A stretch of DNA of 64,000 nt from Taudactylus pleione (Eukaryota > Chordata > Amphibia > Anura > Myobatrachidae): contig JAUIMM010000121.1 of NCBI GenBank assembly GCA_031769625.1, positions 13,636,001-13,700,000 of the forward strand, read 5' to 3'. The notes under the pieces are model-generated. The model saw nothing but the letters and a program-made list of their open reading frames with translations, made no database searches and was not told the DNA's origin. Of the stretch, positions 20,112 to 31,827 are shown in pieces. The first letter of the stretch is position 1. Each line of letters starts with the position of its first letter. The translations under genes and the position numbers were made by a program.

Positions 20112-21655
20112 ATGTCTGAGGAGGAGATTGAGCACTCCGGGGCTCCGGTATTGTTCTCCTGCAGGCGCTGTTCTGCAGGAGTGGATAGGGAGGATTTGTC
20201 ACAGGACGGCCTGTGCGGACGGTGCCAGGCGGTCCCTGGTACGTCTAAACCTCCCATTTCGCAGGAGCCACCATGGGCGATGTTTTCCCAGGTGCTGGTG
20301 TCCATCGCGGACCGTCTGTCGGTCCCAACTGCCGCCCCAACTAGGGCGTTGCCCCAGCCTGCCATCCCCCGGGTGTCCCACAATTATTGCAGACTCCCCC
20401 GGGGTCTTAGCCTGTTGGTCCCTATGCGGGGTTGCCAATGTATATTCAGTCCACCCCTGTGGCACAGCCGGCTGTGGTGCCGTTTCAGGCTCCTGTGACA
20501 GCTCCTCCACCCTGGGTGGATGCGCTTTCCCACACTGTCCAAGATTTGGCGGCAGCATCTTCGGCTTTTCAGTCGATGTTGCGCAGTGACGTGCCCTCCA
20601 GGGCGTCTAAACGCTCAGTCATGGCACAGGCTGCGCATCTTTCGGATTCTGAGGGGTTCTCGGATGATGGTGAGGTACAGGATGACTCAGCCTCAGATGC
20701 CTCAGTCCAGGAGGTAGACACTAAGTCTAACATCAATGTGCGGGCTCTGGTTAAGGCGGTGCGGGCTATTCTTCTGATTGAGGATGAGGCACCCGCTCCC
20801 AAGTCAAGGTATCCTAGTTTTAAAAAGGCTAAGGTTACTTCTACAGCGTTCCCCTTGTCTGATCAGTTGACTGATCACATGGCGGTGGCCTTGGAGACGC
20901 CCTGAGTAAGCGTTTCCTGCCACAAACGCTTGGCGTCCAATTATCCATTCCCGGAAGCGCATTGTAAGAAATGGGAAACTCCGCCTGCAGTCGATTCCCA
21001 TGTAACACGCCTCATCAGGAGTGCTACTTTGCCATTGCCGTCTATATCCTCGCTGAAGGATCCTACGGACAGGAAGGTGGAGACTTGTCTAAAGTCTATT
21101 TATTCTCTCTCAGGGGCTGTAGCCCGGCCGTCCATGGCCATCTCCTGGGTGGCCAAGGCCATTGAGGGGTGGGCCAACGCCTTGGAGGACACGTTTACGG
21201 ATGAATCTCCGGACGTCCAGAGGGCGTTGTTAGGACAGATGAGAGATGCCGCCTCCTACATTGGAGAAGCATCTTTGGATGGTAGCCTGTTGACCTCTAG
21301 GGTTTCGGCGGCAGCAGTGTCTGCTCGTAGATCCTTGTGGTTGCGGTCTTGGAGAGCAGACGCGGATTCAAAGAAAGGCTTGGAGGCCTTACCTTTTAAT
21401 GGGGAATTACTATTTGGTCCGGACCTGGACAAAATAGTAGATACCCTGGCAAAATCCAGGTCAGCCTTCCTCCCTTCAGCTACTACACCTGCTAAGGTCC
21501 GGAGCTCGGCGTTTCGTTCCTTTCGGGTTCAGGGCAATACAAAGGGTCAGTCCTTCCCGAGGCAGTCCGCACCCAAGACCGCCTCAAAGCCAAAGAAGCA
21601 AGCCTGGAGTGCTAGGCGCCCTTCTTCCAAGCCAGAAGATAAGCCTTCTGCGTGA
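20112..21655 (+). pseudogene. DIRS C Gag (near-intact, frameshifted)
   Basis: Start ATG 20,112 (MSEEEIEHSG) follows a roughly 1-kb leader. CRRCSAG and GLCGRC form a C-x2-C pair of pairs near residues 18-40, a possible zinc ribbon. After SQEPPWAMFSQVLVSIADRL a frameshift near 20,350-20,430 leads to an acidic/Ser region, INVRALVKAVRAILLIEDEA and FPLSDQLTDHM, then a TGA at 20,903-20,905. From 20,930 the frame is open for 241 codons: YPFPEAHCKKWETPP, SHVTRLIRSATLPLPSI, CLKSIYSLSGAVARPS, SARRSLWLRSWRADADSKKG, GPDLDKIVDTLAKS and a basic C-terminus. The stop is TGA 21,653-21,655. The conserved RT frame is +1 to this one and overlaps its end. Confidence 0.88.
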
Positions 21656-23420
21656 TGGGACGGGCCTCCCTCTGGGGGACCCCAGAGTGGGAGGCAGACT
21701 TCTTCAATTCGCTCAGTGCTGGCACAATACCACCACGGATGCCTGGGTGCGAGAAGTGGTCTCCCAGGGGTACGCCCTGTCTTTTCGGCACAGGCCGCCT
21801 TGCCAGTTTTTTTTGCACAAGTCCTTCTCAGGACAAAACCAAGGCCTTGCAGGTTCAGGAAGCCATAGAGGCCTTGCTGACGGCGGGGGTCATTATACCC
21901 GTACCACAGTCTCAACGTGGGATGGGGTATTACTCTACGCTGTTTCTGGTGCAGAAACCCAATGGCTCTCATCGCCCCATCCTCAATTTGAAGTCCCTGA
22001 ACAGGTTTCTCAGGGTTCCCAAATTCAGGATGGAAACTTTGCGTTCCATCATACTGGCGATGGAACCGGGGGATTATATGGTCTCCCTGGATATCCTGGA
22101 CGCCTACCTCCATGTGCCTATAGCAACATCGCACCAACGGTTTCTGCGGTTTGCTATTCTCCACAACCACTACCAATTCAGGGCTCTACCCTTTGGTCTC
22201 TCCACGGCACCAAGGGTATTTACCAAGGTGATGGCGGTCATGGCGGCTCACCTTCGGAGCCAGGGGATACGGTTGCTACCGTATCTAGACGACCTCCTCT
22301 TGCTGGCAAGCTCCCCGGAGGTACTGATCCAGCATCTCCACCTGACGGTCGCTTGTCTACAGGCGCACGGCTGGTTGATCAACTGGAAGAAATCCTCCCT
22401 CATCCCATCACAACGGATGGTTCATTTGGGGGCCCTGCTGGACTCTCGTCAGCAACGGATTTTTCTGACTCCAGAGAAGGTCTCCTCCTTACAGCTGCGG
22501 ATTCACAGTTGTCTGAGCAGTGGCAGAGTGTCGGTGCACTCAGCGATGAGAGTTTTGGGGTCCATGGTGTCGGCATTCGACATGGTGGAGTTTGCCCAGT
22601 TCCATTCCAGGCCCCTGCAGGGGCTGATTCTTTCAGAATGGAACGGATTGCCACACAGGATCCGCTCTCAGATGCTGGTGTTGTCCTCGGAGGTGCGTCT
22701 GTCCCTAGCCTGGTGGCTGCAGACAGCGCATCTCCTGGAGGGGTGCCCCTTTTTTAATCCCGGAATGGGTTCTGCTCACGACAGATGCCAGTCTCCGGGG
22801 TTGGGGGGCGGTGACAGGCTCCTTGTCACTTCAGGGTCGTTGGTCGGCGGAGGAAGCGATTCTTCCCATCAACATCCTGGAACTGCGGGCAGTATACAGA
22901 GCCCTGCAGTCGTCCGGCACCGCTCTTCACGGAAGGGCCGTTCAGGTGCAGTCAGACAACTCCACCACGGTGGCGTACATCAATCACCAGGGAGGGACTC
23001 GCAGTCGAGCTGCGATGTCGGAGGTGTCCCGCATCCTGGCTTGGGCGGAGCGCTATCTTCCAGCTCTCTCGGCAATTTTCATCCCAGGAGTCCTCAATTG
23101 GGAGGCAGACTTCCTCAGCCGTTACGATGTGCATCCCGGGGAATGGTCGCTTCATCCAGAGGTATTCCAACTACTCGTGGACAAGTGGGGGCTGCCAGAA
23201 CTGGACCTGATGGCGTCCCGTTACAATCACAAGCTGCCTGTGTACGGGTCAAGGACAAGGGACGCAGGCGCAAGTCTGATAGACGCGCTGTCGGTGAAAT
23301 GGCTGTTTCAACTGGCTTACTTGTTCCCTCCGATATCTCTGCTGCCTCGGGTCCTGCGCAAGTTCAAACAGGACGGAGGCACACTGATCCTGGTGGCCCA
23401 GAAGGCCGTGGTACTCCGAT
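21609..23420 (+). pseudogene. DIRS C reverse transcriptase-RNase H
   Basis: Begins overlapping the Gag end in the +1 frame: DGTGLPLGDPRVGGRLLQFA and TTTDAWVREVVSQGYALSFR. A T8 run near 21,808 shifts the frame, after which the RT reads on: AGVIIPVPQSQRGMGYY, VQKPNGSHRPILNLKSLN, VSLDILDAYLHV (motif A Asp present), LPFGLSTAPRVFTKVMA, YLDDLLLL (catalytic pair intact) and GWLINWKKSSL. A second shift at about 22,755 (T-run in CCCCTTTTTT) precedes RNase H: LLTTDASLRGWG, INILELRAVYRAL, VQSDNSTTVAYINHQGG and VLNWEADFLSR, all four acidic positions kept. The tail VKWLFQLAYLFPPISLLPRV leads into the recombinase. Confidence 0.9.
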
Positions 23421-24568
23421 CTGCGGAGCCTGTCCATCGACGCTCCGTACCTCCTACCTCAACGGCGGGACCTGTTGTCTCAGGGGCCCTGTCTTCACTC
23501 GGATCTGGGTCGACTATCTTTGACGGCGTGGCTCTTGAGACAGCCGTCCTGAGGTCTCGGGGCTTTTCTAGCTCCGTTATTACCACCATGCTGAGGGCGC
23601 GCAAGCCTGCTTCCGCGAGGATCTATCACAGAGTGTGGCACACTTACTTTCAGTGGTGTGAGGCCAGAAACTATGATCCCCAGATGTTCCGAGTTTCGCG
23701 TATTCTGGCTTTCCTTCAGTCCGGTTTGGACTTAGGATTACGTCTTTCTTCACTGAAGGTACACGTGTCTGGTCTGTCGGTGTGGTTCCAGCGCAGGATC
23801 GCTGCTATGCCGGACGTACACACCTTTTTCCAGGGTGTTTTGAGAATCCAGCCTCCCTTTGTGCCACCTGTGGCCCCGTGGGATTTGGTGGTGGTTCTTA
23901 GGGCCTTACAGGGTCCTCCTTTTGAGCCCTTGGAGTCAGTGGAGCTCAAGTGGCTAACTTTTAAAACTGTTTTCCTCTTGGCAATTGCTTCTGCCAGGAG
24001 GGTTTCAGATTTGGGGGCGCTTTCTTGTCGTCCCCCTTTTCTGATTTTTCATCAGGACAGAGCGGTGCTTCGCACTCGTCCTGATTTCCTGCCTAAGGTG
24101 GTTTCCAGGTTCCACATTAATCAGGAAATTGTTGTACCAGCCTTTCAGTCACCTGATCTTTCGGCTGGGGAGACTTCCTTAGACGTTGTAAGGGCACTCC
24201 AGGTTTATGTGGACCGGACTAGTTCTGTGAGGAAGTCGGATTCTTTGTTTATCCTCTTTGGTTTTCACAAGAGGGGTTGGCCTGCCAACAAACAGACTCT
24301 AGCCCGTTGGCTTCGTTCTGTTATTATTGAGGCTTATATGCAGGAGGGTTTACCTGTTCCAGCCTCGGTTAAGGCTCATTCCACTCGGTCCGTGGGCCCT
24401 TCTTGGGCTGCTAGCCGTGGCGCCTCTGCTGTTCAGCTCTGTAAGGCGGCCACCTGGTCTTCCATTCAGACCTTTTTGAGGTTCTATGCGTTTGACACCT
24501 TTGCCTCTCAGGATGCATCCTTTGGGCGCCGGGTTCTCCTATCAGCACAGGAGCGTCCCCGCCCTTAG
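23395..24568 (+). CDS. DIRS C tyrosine recombinase, uninterrupted
   Basis: The longest intact recombinase in the window. It is in one frame with the upstream RNase H (open from 22,811) because a short deletion near 23,400 removes the usual -1 shift. Order: SARIYHRVWHTYFQWCEA (DNA-binding N-terminal domain), LDLGLRLSSLKVHVSGLSVW, IQPPFVPPVAPWDL, ASARRVSDLGALSC (catalytic Arg), HQDRAVLRTRPDFLPK, FGFHKRGWPANKQTLARW, KAHSTRSVGPSW (His and Arg) and FLRFYAFDTF (presumed Tyr nucleophile). The stop is TAG 24,566-24,568. All signature residues are present, so it could in principle encode an active domain, but as a fusion with truncated RNase H. The true start is unknown and expression is not shown. 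Confidence 0.85.
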
Positions 24569-24587
24569 TTGGACTGCTTTGGGACAT

Positions 24588-24698
24588 CCCCAAGGTCACC
24601 CTGTGGACCCCTATGGACCCTGAAGTAGAAAACAAGAGATATGGTAAGAACTTACCTTTGTTATCTGTTTCTACGAAGTCCATAGGGTCCACAGGGCA
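24588..24698 (+). repeat. Internal complementary region of DIRS C
   Basis: CCCCAAGGTCACCCTGTGG to CCCTGAAGTAGAAAA mirrors the left end. CAAGAGATATGGTAAGAAC to TTCTACGAAGTCCATAGGG mirrors the right end including its outer extension. Confidence 0.92.
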
Positions 24699-24839
24699 CC
24701 CGCCCTGACGCACCTGGCTTCATATGGGCTCTGTGACTGGTCACCGGTTTTCCGTCTCCCATTTCTGTGAGTATGGTTGTTGTGTGTTCCAGTCTTCCTT
24801 CTCTCTGTTTCGTCTCCTCCTCCGGCCTGGGCTGCTTAC

Positions 24840-25032
24840 CAACTGAGGTGCCTGTGGCTCGGGGGCGGGTTATAGGGGAGGTTGGACCCAAGTGCATCCT
24901 GGGAGCAGCTAAAAGCTTTAACTCCGTGGTGCCCGAGGATCCAGGATCCAGCTATACCCCAAGGTCACCCTGTGGACCCTATGGACTTCGTAGAAACAGA
25001 GATAACAAAGGTAAGTTCTTACCATATCTCTT
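24840..25032 (+). repeat. 3' inverted terminal repeat of DIRS C with outer extension
   Basis: Repeat proper to about 24,999, then about 33 bases (CAGAGATAACAAAGGTAAG, then TTCTTACCATATCTCTTG) absent from the left end but present in reverse in the ICR, as in classical DIRS-1. Confidence 0.9.
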
Positions 25033-25040
25033 GTTTTTTA

Positions 25041-25372
25041 ACTCTCTTGCTTCGAGGTCACTAGGGTCCACAGAAAATACCATGGGGTATGTGGTTGGAG
25101 TGATCCAGGCACTGAACAGTTAAGCTTTAGCTCCCAGGTTGCACTGGGTCCTTCTCCATATATACCCCGCCCTGGCTACAGGCAGTTTATTATCAAGCCA
25201 AAGCAAGAGAAGGAAAAACAAGATGAGAAGGAAGGACCCTTGTACTCTAGAAACACTCCCCCTAAGAAGAGGGAATCATAGAAAATACAGCAGAAAAGAT
25301 TACCAAATAACACATGTGCGTTAGGGTGGGTGCTCTGTGGACCCTATGGACCTCGAAGAAAGCGTTAACAAA
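25041..25372 (-). mobile_element. Mini-DIRS: inverted ICR-to-right-end segment
   Basis: About 330 bp starting CTTGCTTCGAGGTCACTAGG and ending CTATGGACCTCGAAGAAAG. Its left end resembles a DIRS terminus and its right end an ICR centre. It has the same layout as the first 320 bp of DIRS B. No ORF is present. Confidence 0.65.
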
Positions 25373-25378
25373 GGTAAT

Positions 25379-25550
25379 GTTATACCAGTGTTGGCTAACC
25401 TTGACACTCCAGCTGTTATGGAACTACATAACCCAGCATGCACTGCTAGTTTTGCTATTAGGGCATGCTAAAACTGTGGCAGGGCATGCTGGGATATATA
25501 GTTCCACAACAGCTGGAGTGTCCAGGTTAGCCAACCCTGTGTTATACCAT
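25379..25550. mobile_element. Small TIR element with 8-9 bp target duplication
   Basis: Ends TTGGCTAACCTTGACACTCC and GGAGTGTCCAGGTTAGCCAA form inverted repeats that extend to CAGCATGC words inside. GTTATACCA flanks both sides. The 8-9 bp duplication fits a hAT-type MITE. Noncoding. Confidence 0.75.
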
Positions 25551-25555
25551 AACTT

Positions 25556-25712
25556 ATTTCTACTTCAGGGTCCATAGGGGGTCCACAGGGTTGACCTTGG
25601 GGTATAGCTGGATCCACGGGCACCACGCAGTTAAAGATTTAGCTGCTCCCAGGATGCACTTGGGTCCATCCTCCTCTATACCCCGCCCCCGAGCCACAGG
25701 CACCTCTGTTTG
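25556..25712 (+). repeat. 5' inverted terminal repeat of DIRS D
   Basis: ATTTCTACTTCAGGGTCCAT through CCACAGGCACCTCTG. It pairs with 39,740-39,890. Confidence 0.9.
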
Positions 25713-26724
25713 AGTTGGTGCCTGGCCGGAGTCGGGTCACCCTGCGCAGGGGGGCTGCAGGAGCAGCCCCAAAAGCTTTTTATTTAAAAAATAAAAAAGA
25801 GCCTGTTAGGTGTTTATTTTTAACAAGAGGCTCTTCAGTGCGGCAGCGAAGGGCTGTCTATACAGATGCCCACGCTGCCGCTCTTATTCCCCGCTGGCGC
25901 CGCGACTCCGGTATCGCACTGGGGATCGCGGCGGGAGGCCAGAGTCCGTACTAGCCGGACTCTGCTGGGGACAAGGTAAGCCGCCAGTCGCCGATTAGCG
26001 GCGGCTCGTGGGTATTGCCAATAATGCAGTCCTTTGCCCCCGGTTCTAGGGGACAGACCAGGGGCTGCTAGCGGTGGCGGCGGGCTCCCCCTCTGTGGAG
26101 GAATACCCCATGGGACCACCAGGGTTTTCAACAGCAAGCGGGAAGCTGGCAAGCCCTGGGGTTAATTGCTAGCCAGGGGAGGAAGCCTTCCCTGTTTAGC
26201 GGCTCCTCCCCTCAGCTCAGTGCGCCTTTCAGCACGTAGTCTGGCGTCGCTGAGCTGCAGATTCCTCGGCCACTCCTCCTCTGGGGGCCATTTTCTTGTG
26301 GCAGCGCAGATACTCTCAGGGAGCACGTGGACCGGTCCCCCTGTGTACCTCTCCCCCGACAAGGACAGTGTACACAGCGCTATAGCCCTCCCAGACACTG
26401 AATCTGCGAGGTTGATTGTAGTGGAAAGGTGCAGTGAGTATATCTTCTCTGCTTGGTATGTGACTTTTACTAGTGCTGCCTGTCTGTGCTTATTTCTACT
26501 TACTGTCAGCTTATACCTATCCCTTTACTTCTCCTACAAGCCCTACAGGTGTGTGGGGGAGGGGCGTTTCTGCAGACCTCACCTATATTAATCACGTATT
26601 TGTGAGGTCCGTCACATACAGTTGTGTGCTACACAGTACCATATTGTAGGCTGTTGTTCAACATACTGGTGAGTGCACTTGATTCTGCTCTGTTGCCAGA
26701 TTTATTTATTTAATATATTTTGTC

Positions 26725-28278
26725 ATGTCGGACAAGGAGATTGAGCACTCCGTGGCTCCGGTGTTTGTCTCCTGCGGACGCTGTTCTGCAGGAGTGGATA
26801 AGGGAGGATTTGTCACAGGATGGCCTGTGCAGACGGTGCCAGGTGCTTCCTGGCCCATCAAAGCCTTCTATACCGCAGGAACCACCATGGGCGATGTTTT
26901 CTCAGGTGCTGGTGTCTATTGCGGTCCGTCTGTTGGTCCCGACTGCGGTTCCTACTAGGGCGTTGCCCCAGCCGGCCGTCCCCCATTCCCCGGATGTTCC
27001 GCAGTTATTGCGCAGCCACCCTGGGTCTCAGTCTGTTGGTCCTTATGCAGGGTTGCCTGTGTATATACAGGCTTCCCCTGTGACGCAGCAGTCTGTGGCG
27101 CCCTTCCAGGCCCCTATGGCGACTCCTCCACCCTGGGTGGATGTGCTCTCCAACTCCGTACAAAATTTGGTGGCCGCATTTTCGGCTTTTCAGTCAATGT
27201 TGCAGTCTGACGTGCCTTCTAGGGCGTCAAAACGCACACTTATGGCGCAGGCGGCACATGTATCGGACTCAGAGGGGTCCTCAGATGATGGGGAGGTTTC
27301 TGATGACACTGACTCGGACACATCGGTCCAGGATTTGGATACCAGGTCGTCCATTAATGTGCGAGCACTGGTTAGGGCGGTGCGAGCCATTCTTCTAATA
27401 GAGGATGAGGCACCAGCTCCTAAGTCGAAATATCCTAGTTTAAAAAAAAAACTAAGGTGGCTTCTGCGGTGTTTCCCCTATCTGATCAGTTGATGGATCA
27501 TATGGCGGTGGCTTGGCAGGCGGCCAGTAAGAGATTCCTACCTCAGAAGCGGTTTGCTTCTAATTACCCCTTTCCTGAGGCACATTGTAAAAAATGGGAA
27601 ACTCCACCGCTGGTGGATTCTCACGTCACCCGTTTAATACGGAGAGCTAATTTGCCGTTACCGTCTATATCCTCGCTGAAGGATCCCATGGACAGGAAAG
27701 ATGAGACTTGCTTAAAGTCCATTTACTTCCTCTCAGGGGCAGTGGCCCGACCGTCCATGGCCATCTCCTGGGTGGCCAAGGCCATTGAGGGATGGGCCAA
27801 CGCATTGGAGGATACCTTTCCGGACGACGCTTCGGATGTCCAGAGGGCGTTGTTGGGACAGATGAGGGACGCTGCTTCCTACATTGGAGAAGCCTCTTTG
27901 GATGCTAGTCTGCTGACTTCTCGGGTATCGGCTGCAGCAGTGTCTGCCCGCCGATCCTTATGGCTGAGGTCCTGGAGAGCGGACTCCGATTCAAAGAAGG
28001 GCCTGGAGGCCTTACCTTTCAACGGAGAATTACTATTTGGTCCAGACTTGGATTTAGCCAGGGTATCCACTATTTTGTCCGAGTCAGCTTTCCTCCCTTC
28101 AGCGGCAACGCCTGCCAAGGTCCAGAGCTCAGCTTTTCATTCCTTTCGGGTTCAGGGTAAGGCAAAAGGTCAGTCCTTCCTGAGATAGTCGGCAGCTAAG
28201 ACTGCCTCTAAACCCAAGAAGCAAGCCTGGAGTGCTCGGTGCCCTTCTTCCAAGCAGGAAGATAAACCCGTGGCCTGA
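26725..28278 (+). pseudogene. DIRS D Gag (broken)
   Basis: ATG 26,725 gives MSDKEIEHSVAPVFVSCGRC, aligned with copy C. The second cysteine pair (GLCRRC) is one frame away because of a base insertion near 26,800. The frame starting 26,720 then carries QEPPWAMFSQVLVSIAVRL, DDGEVSDDTDSDTSVQDLD and INVRALVRAVRAILLIEDEA up to an A-run near 27,440, where it shifts again. From 27,457: PLSDQLMDHMAVAW, YPFPEAHCKKWETPP, CLKSIYFLSGAVARPS, SARRSLWLRSWRADSDSKKG. A TAG at 28,186 interrupts the C-terminus. The final stop is TGA 28,276-28,278. Confidence 0.85.
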
Positions 28279-28279
28279 T

Positions 28280-30164
28280 GGGACGGGCCTCCCTCTGGGG
28301 GACCTCAGAGTGGGAGGCTGACTTCTCCAATTCGCCCAGTGTTGGCACAATACCACCACGGATGCCTGGGTTCAAGAAGTAGTCTCTCAGGGGTATGCCC
28401 TGTCTTTTCCGGTCAGGCCGTCCCGCCAATTTTTTTGCACAAGTCCTTCTCTGGACAAGACCAAAGCTTCCCAGATTCAGGTGGCTATACAATCCTTGCT
28501 ACAAGCAGGGGTCATTGTTCCCGTTCCGCAATCTCAACGCGGGACGGGGTACTATTCTCTTTCTGGTACAGAAGCCCAATGGTTCTCATCGCCCTATCCT
28601 GAATTTTTGAAGTCTCTGAACAAATACCTCAGGGTTCCCAGGTTCAGGATGGAAACGTTACGTTCCATCATTCTGGCAATGGAACCTGGGGAATACATGG
28701 TCTCCCTGGATATCCAGGACGCCTATCTTTATGTGACCATAGCACCGACATACCAGAGGTATCTGAGGTTTGCTATCCTGCAACATCACTACCAGTTTCG
28801 GGCGTTGCCTTTTGGCCTTTCCACGGCTCCGAGGGTGTTCACCAAGGGGATGGCAATTATGGCCGCTCACCTTCGGGGCCAGGGCATACGGCTGCTGCCG
28901 CATCTTGAAGATCTTATTCTGCTGGCGGGCTCCCCGGAGGTACTTCTTCGACATCTCCACCTGACCATTGCTTGTCTTCAAGCGCACGGGTGGTTGATAA
29001 ATTGGAAAAGGTCATCTCTGATCCCATCACAATGGATGGTTAATTTGGGAGCCCTTCTGGATTCTCGTCAGCAAAGGATTTTCCTGACTCCGGAAAAAGT
29101 GTCTTCCCTACAACTGCGTATACACAGTTGCCTGAGCAGTGCCAGGTTGTCGGTACACTCGGCCATGAGTCCTAGGGTCCATGGTGTCGGCATTCGACAT
29201 GGTGGAATTTGCCCAGTTCCATTCCAGGCCCCTGCAGGGGCCGATTCTATCGGAGTGGAACGGGTTGCCTCACCGGATCCGATCCCAGACACTGGTCTTG
29301 TCCTCGGAAGTGCGCCAGTCTCTAGCTTGGTGGCGTCAGCCAGCTCATCTCGTCGAGGGTCACCCCTTTTGGATCCCGGACTGGGTTCTGCTCACAACAG
29401 ATGCCAGTCTCTGGGGTTGGGGGGCAGTGACTGGCTCGTTGTCTCTTCAGGGCCGCTGGTCTTCGGAGGAAGCAGTTCTTCCCATAAACATGCTCGAGCT
29501 GCGGGCCGTGTACAGGGCTCTGCTGTCGTCAGGCACCGCTCTTCACGGAAGGGCAGTGCAGGTGCAATCCGACAACGCCACCATGGTGGCGTACATCAAT
29601 CACCAGGGAGGAACTTTCAGCCGAGCTGCGATTTCAGAGGTGTCTCAGTTCCTGGCTTGGGCGGAGCACCTCCTTCAAGCGATCTTGGCAGTCCTCAATT
29701 GGGAGGCAGACTTCCTCAGCCGTCACAATGTGCATCCCGGGGAATGGTCGCTTCACCCAGAGGTGTTTCAACTTCTCGTGGACAGATGGGGACTGCTGGA
29801 GTTGGACCTGATGGCCTCCGTTCACAATTACAAGTTACCCGTGTACGGCTCAAGGACAAGGGACGCAGGCGCAAGCCTGGTGGACGTGATGTCGGTGAAA
29901 TGGACTTTTCACCTAGCGTACCTGTTCCCTCCAATCTCCCTGCTCCCTCGGGTACTAAGAAAAATCAAACAGGACGAGGGCACGTTTCTGCTGGTGGCTC
30001 CAGCGTGGCCCAGACGTCCTTGGTACTCCGATCTCAGGAGCTTGTCCGTAGATGCCCCGTTCCTTCTGCCTCAGCATCGGGACCTGCTGTCTCAGGGGCC
30101 TTGCCTTTACCCAGATCTGTGTCGGCTTTCTTTGACGGCATGGCTCTTGAGACAGCCGTCTTAA
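28280..30164 (+). pseudogene. DIRS D reverse transcriptase-RNase H (broken)
   Basis: RT reads from 28,481 with AGVIVPVPQSQRGTGYY, a local frame slip at the usual KPNGSHRP block, then FRMETLRSIILAMEPGEYM, VSLDIQDAYLYV (motif A Asp kept), LPFGLSTAPRVFTKGMA and motif C as HLEDLILL, where the first Asp of YLDD is Glu. A shift near 29,170 moves to the frame with AFDMVEFAQFHSRPLQ, LLTTDASLWGWGAV, INMLELRAVYRAL, VQSDNATMVAYINHQGG and VLNWEADFLSRHNVHPGEW. LLVAPAWPRRPWYSDLRS follows and a stop at 30,162-30,164. The recombinase frame overlaps this tail at -1, the normal DIRS arrangement. Confidence 0.88.
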
Positions 30165-30691
30165 GGTCCCGGGGCTTTTCAAGCTCTGTTATCGGTACCA
30201 TGCTGAGGGCGCGTAAACCGGCCTCTGCACGGATTTACCACAGAGTGTGGCACACTTATTGTCAGTGGTGTGAGTCCAGAAACTTTGATCCTCAGGTGTT
30301 CAGGGTTTCTAGGATTTTGGCATTTCTGCAGTCAGGTCTTGACCTGGGCTTACGTCTTGCTTCCTTGAAGGTTCATGTATCGGTTCTGTCGGTGTGGTTC
30401 CAATGTAGAATCGCTACACTGCCTGACGCTCATACCTTTTTCCAGCCTCCCTTTGTGCCTCCAGTGGCTCCGTGGGACTTGGCGGTGGTTCTTCAGGTCC
30501 TGCAGGGACCTCCTTTTGAACCTCTTGAGTCGGTTGACCAAGTGGTTAACACTTAAGACTGTGTTTCTCCTGGCAATTGCTTCGGCCAGGAGAGTATCCA
30601 AGTTGGGGGCACTTTCTTGTAATCTCCCCCCTTCTTAATTTTTCACCAGGACAGAGCAGTTGCCTAAAGTTGTCTCTAAGTTCCACATCAA
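29990..30691 (+). pseudogene. DIRS D tyrosine recombinase, 5' part
   Basis: The frame runs SVSAFFDGMALETAVLRSRG, ARKPASARIYHRVWHTYCQW and LDLGLRLASLKVHVSVLSVW. A small deletion near 30,445 removes the QGVLRIQ block. VLQGPPFEPLESVDQ is followed by a shift near 30,535 to FLLAIASARRVSKLGALSC (catalytic Arg). Another deletion removes part of the HQDRAVLRTR block. It stops at the insertion point and continues at 39,001. Confidence 0.85.
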
Positions 30692-31265
30692 GAAAAAAAC
30701 CTAGCGCCAATAGAATAGAGAAATCTGACAATAATTCAGCAGTCAAATAAGGTTATGTCAACCTTATTAATTGGAGTAGAGCAAAGAGAAAGACTGCGCT
30801 CTAGAGTCTATGCCGGGACATCAGTTCAAAACATACAATAGAATAAAAACAGCATTTTATTGTAATAAGGCTATACGCCAATTCAAAAAATGTATACACA
30901 ATAAATTACATGCAAGAGAGTTGATCAGACTCTCAGTATTAAGACAATAAATATATACACGAATGACACAAAGAGGTATAGTTAACCAATCTATATTGGA
31001 GTGTACCAATATAGAAACACTGAAAATGATGATACTAGTGACCCTGGAGATCCTTAGTAGTGAGAAAGGTCTCGTATATAAATGACCAGATAAGGTATGT
31101 CCAACCTTCTAAGGAAAGTCTCGTATAGAATTCAATATAGGGAGTATATCAAAGTAATAATAAAGATTCTTTCTCCTGAAGGTACTTTCTCAATATCTCA
31201 ATGCTGTATATATCGCAGCTGATTGAAACACATTTATAATAAAAATATCAACATTCAGCCTCCTC

Positions 31266-31267
<2 letters not shown>

Positions 31268-31307
<40 letters not shown>
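31268..31307. repeat. (TA)n microsatellite in PLE 1 left copy
   Basis: An uninterrupted TA run of about 40 bp. The right copy has a much shorter run at the matching place (38,494-38,503). Confidence 0.9.
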
Positions 31308-31313
<6 letters not shown>

Positions 31314-31827
31314 GGCTGTGTCTCTGTAAGCACAGCAATAGCCGTGGGGATGTAGAACTAGAGCCGTAGGTAGCAGGATAAGTTAATATAGGCCAGGTAT
31401 GTACCATCGACGTGAGGTGATACCAGCTACCAGCCCACTCCAGAGTATGCCAAATACCTCATAGCAAATTCTCAGCAGCCGGGACACTGTAAGGTGAAAG
31501 ACGTGAATGATGTTTTACACCTGTAGATGTTGCGCCAGATGACATCCGTCTCAGTGCGGCGCTGATGCAGACAATGCCAGACCGTGAGGTCCCTCGGCTC
31601 TAAATAGCAGCCGGGTGATGGTCGTGTCAGTGAAGTAGCTGTCATACAATGAATACGGAGGTGAGCGTCCCAGCGGCTCAGTTAGTAGATACAATCTCCG
31701 CTAATTAAGCAGTAGGACTCCCGATGGACTGGAGGTTGGTCAGAGTAACAGTTGCCAGCTTGTCTTTTTGGAGGCGTGCAGACGGACGCTGAATGTAGAT
31801 AACAGGTAAGGTCTCCAGGCACCGACA

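Larger units (their letters stand above)
18920..25032 (+). mobile_element. DIRS element C, structurally complete
   Basis: The best-preserved copy: 160-bp inverted terminal repeats at both ends, a 1-kb leader, gag, RT-RNase H, recombinase, ICR and a right end with outer extension. It sits at the break in the old antisense element whose other side is at 50,848. Several single-base lesions inactivate it. Confidence 0.95.

Noticed and set aside
21653..21657. TGATG overlap of the Gag stop with an ATG (also at 28,276 and 53,003), suggesting coupled reinitiation of RT
   Set aside because: The ATG opens a frame that is not the conserved RT N-terminal frame (VGGRLLQFAQ). The true RT frame is +1 to Gag and overlaps it further upstream, so the overlap looks incidental.
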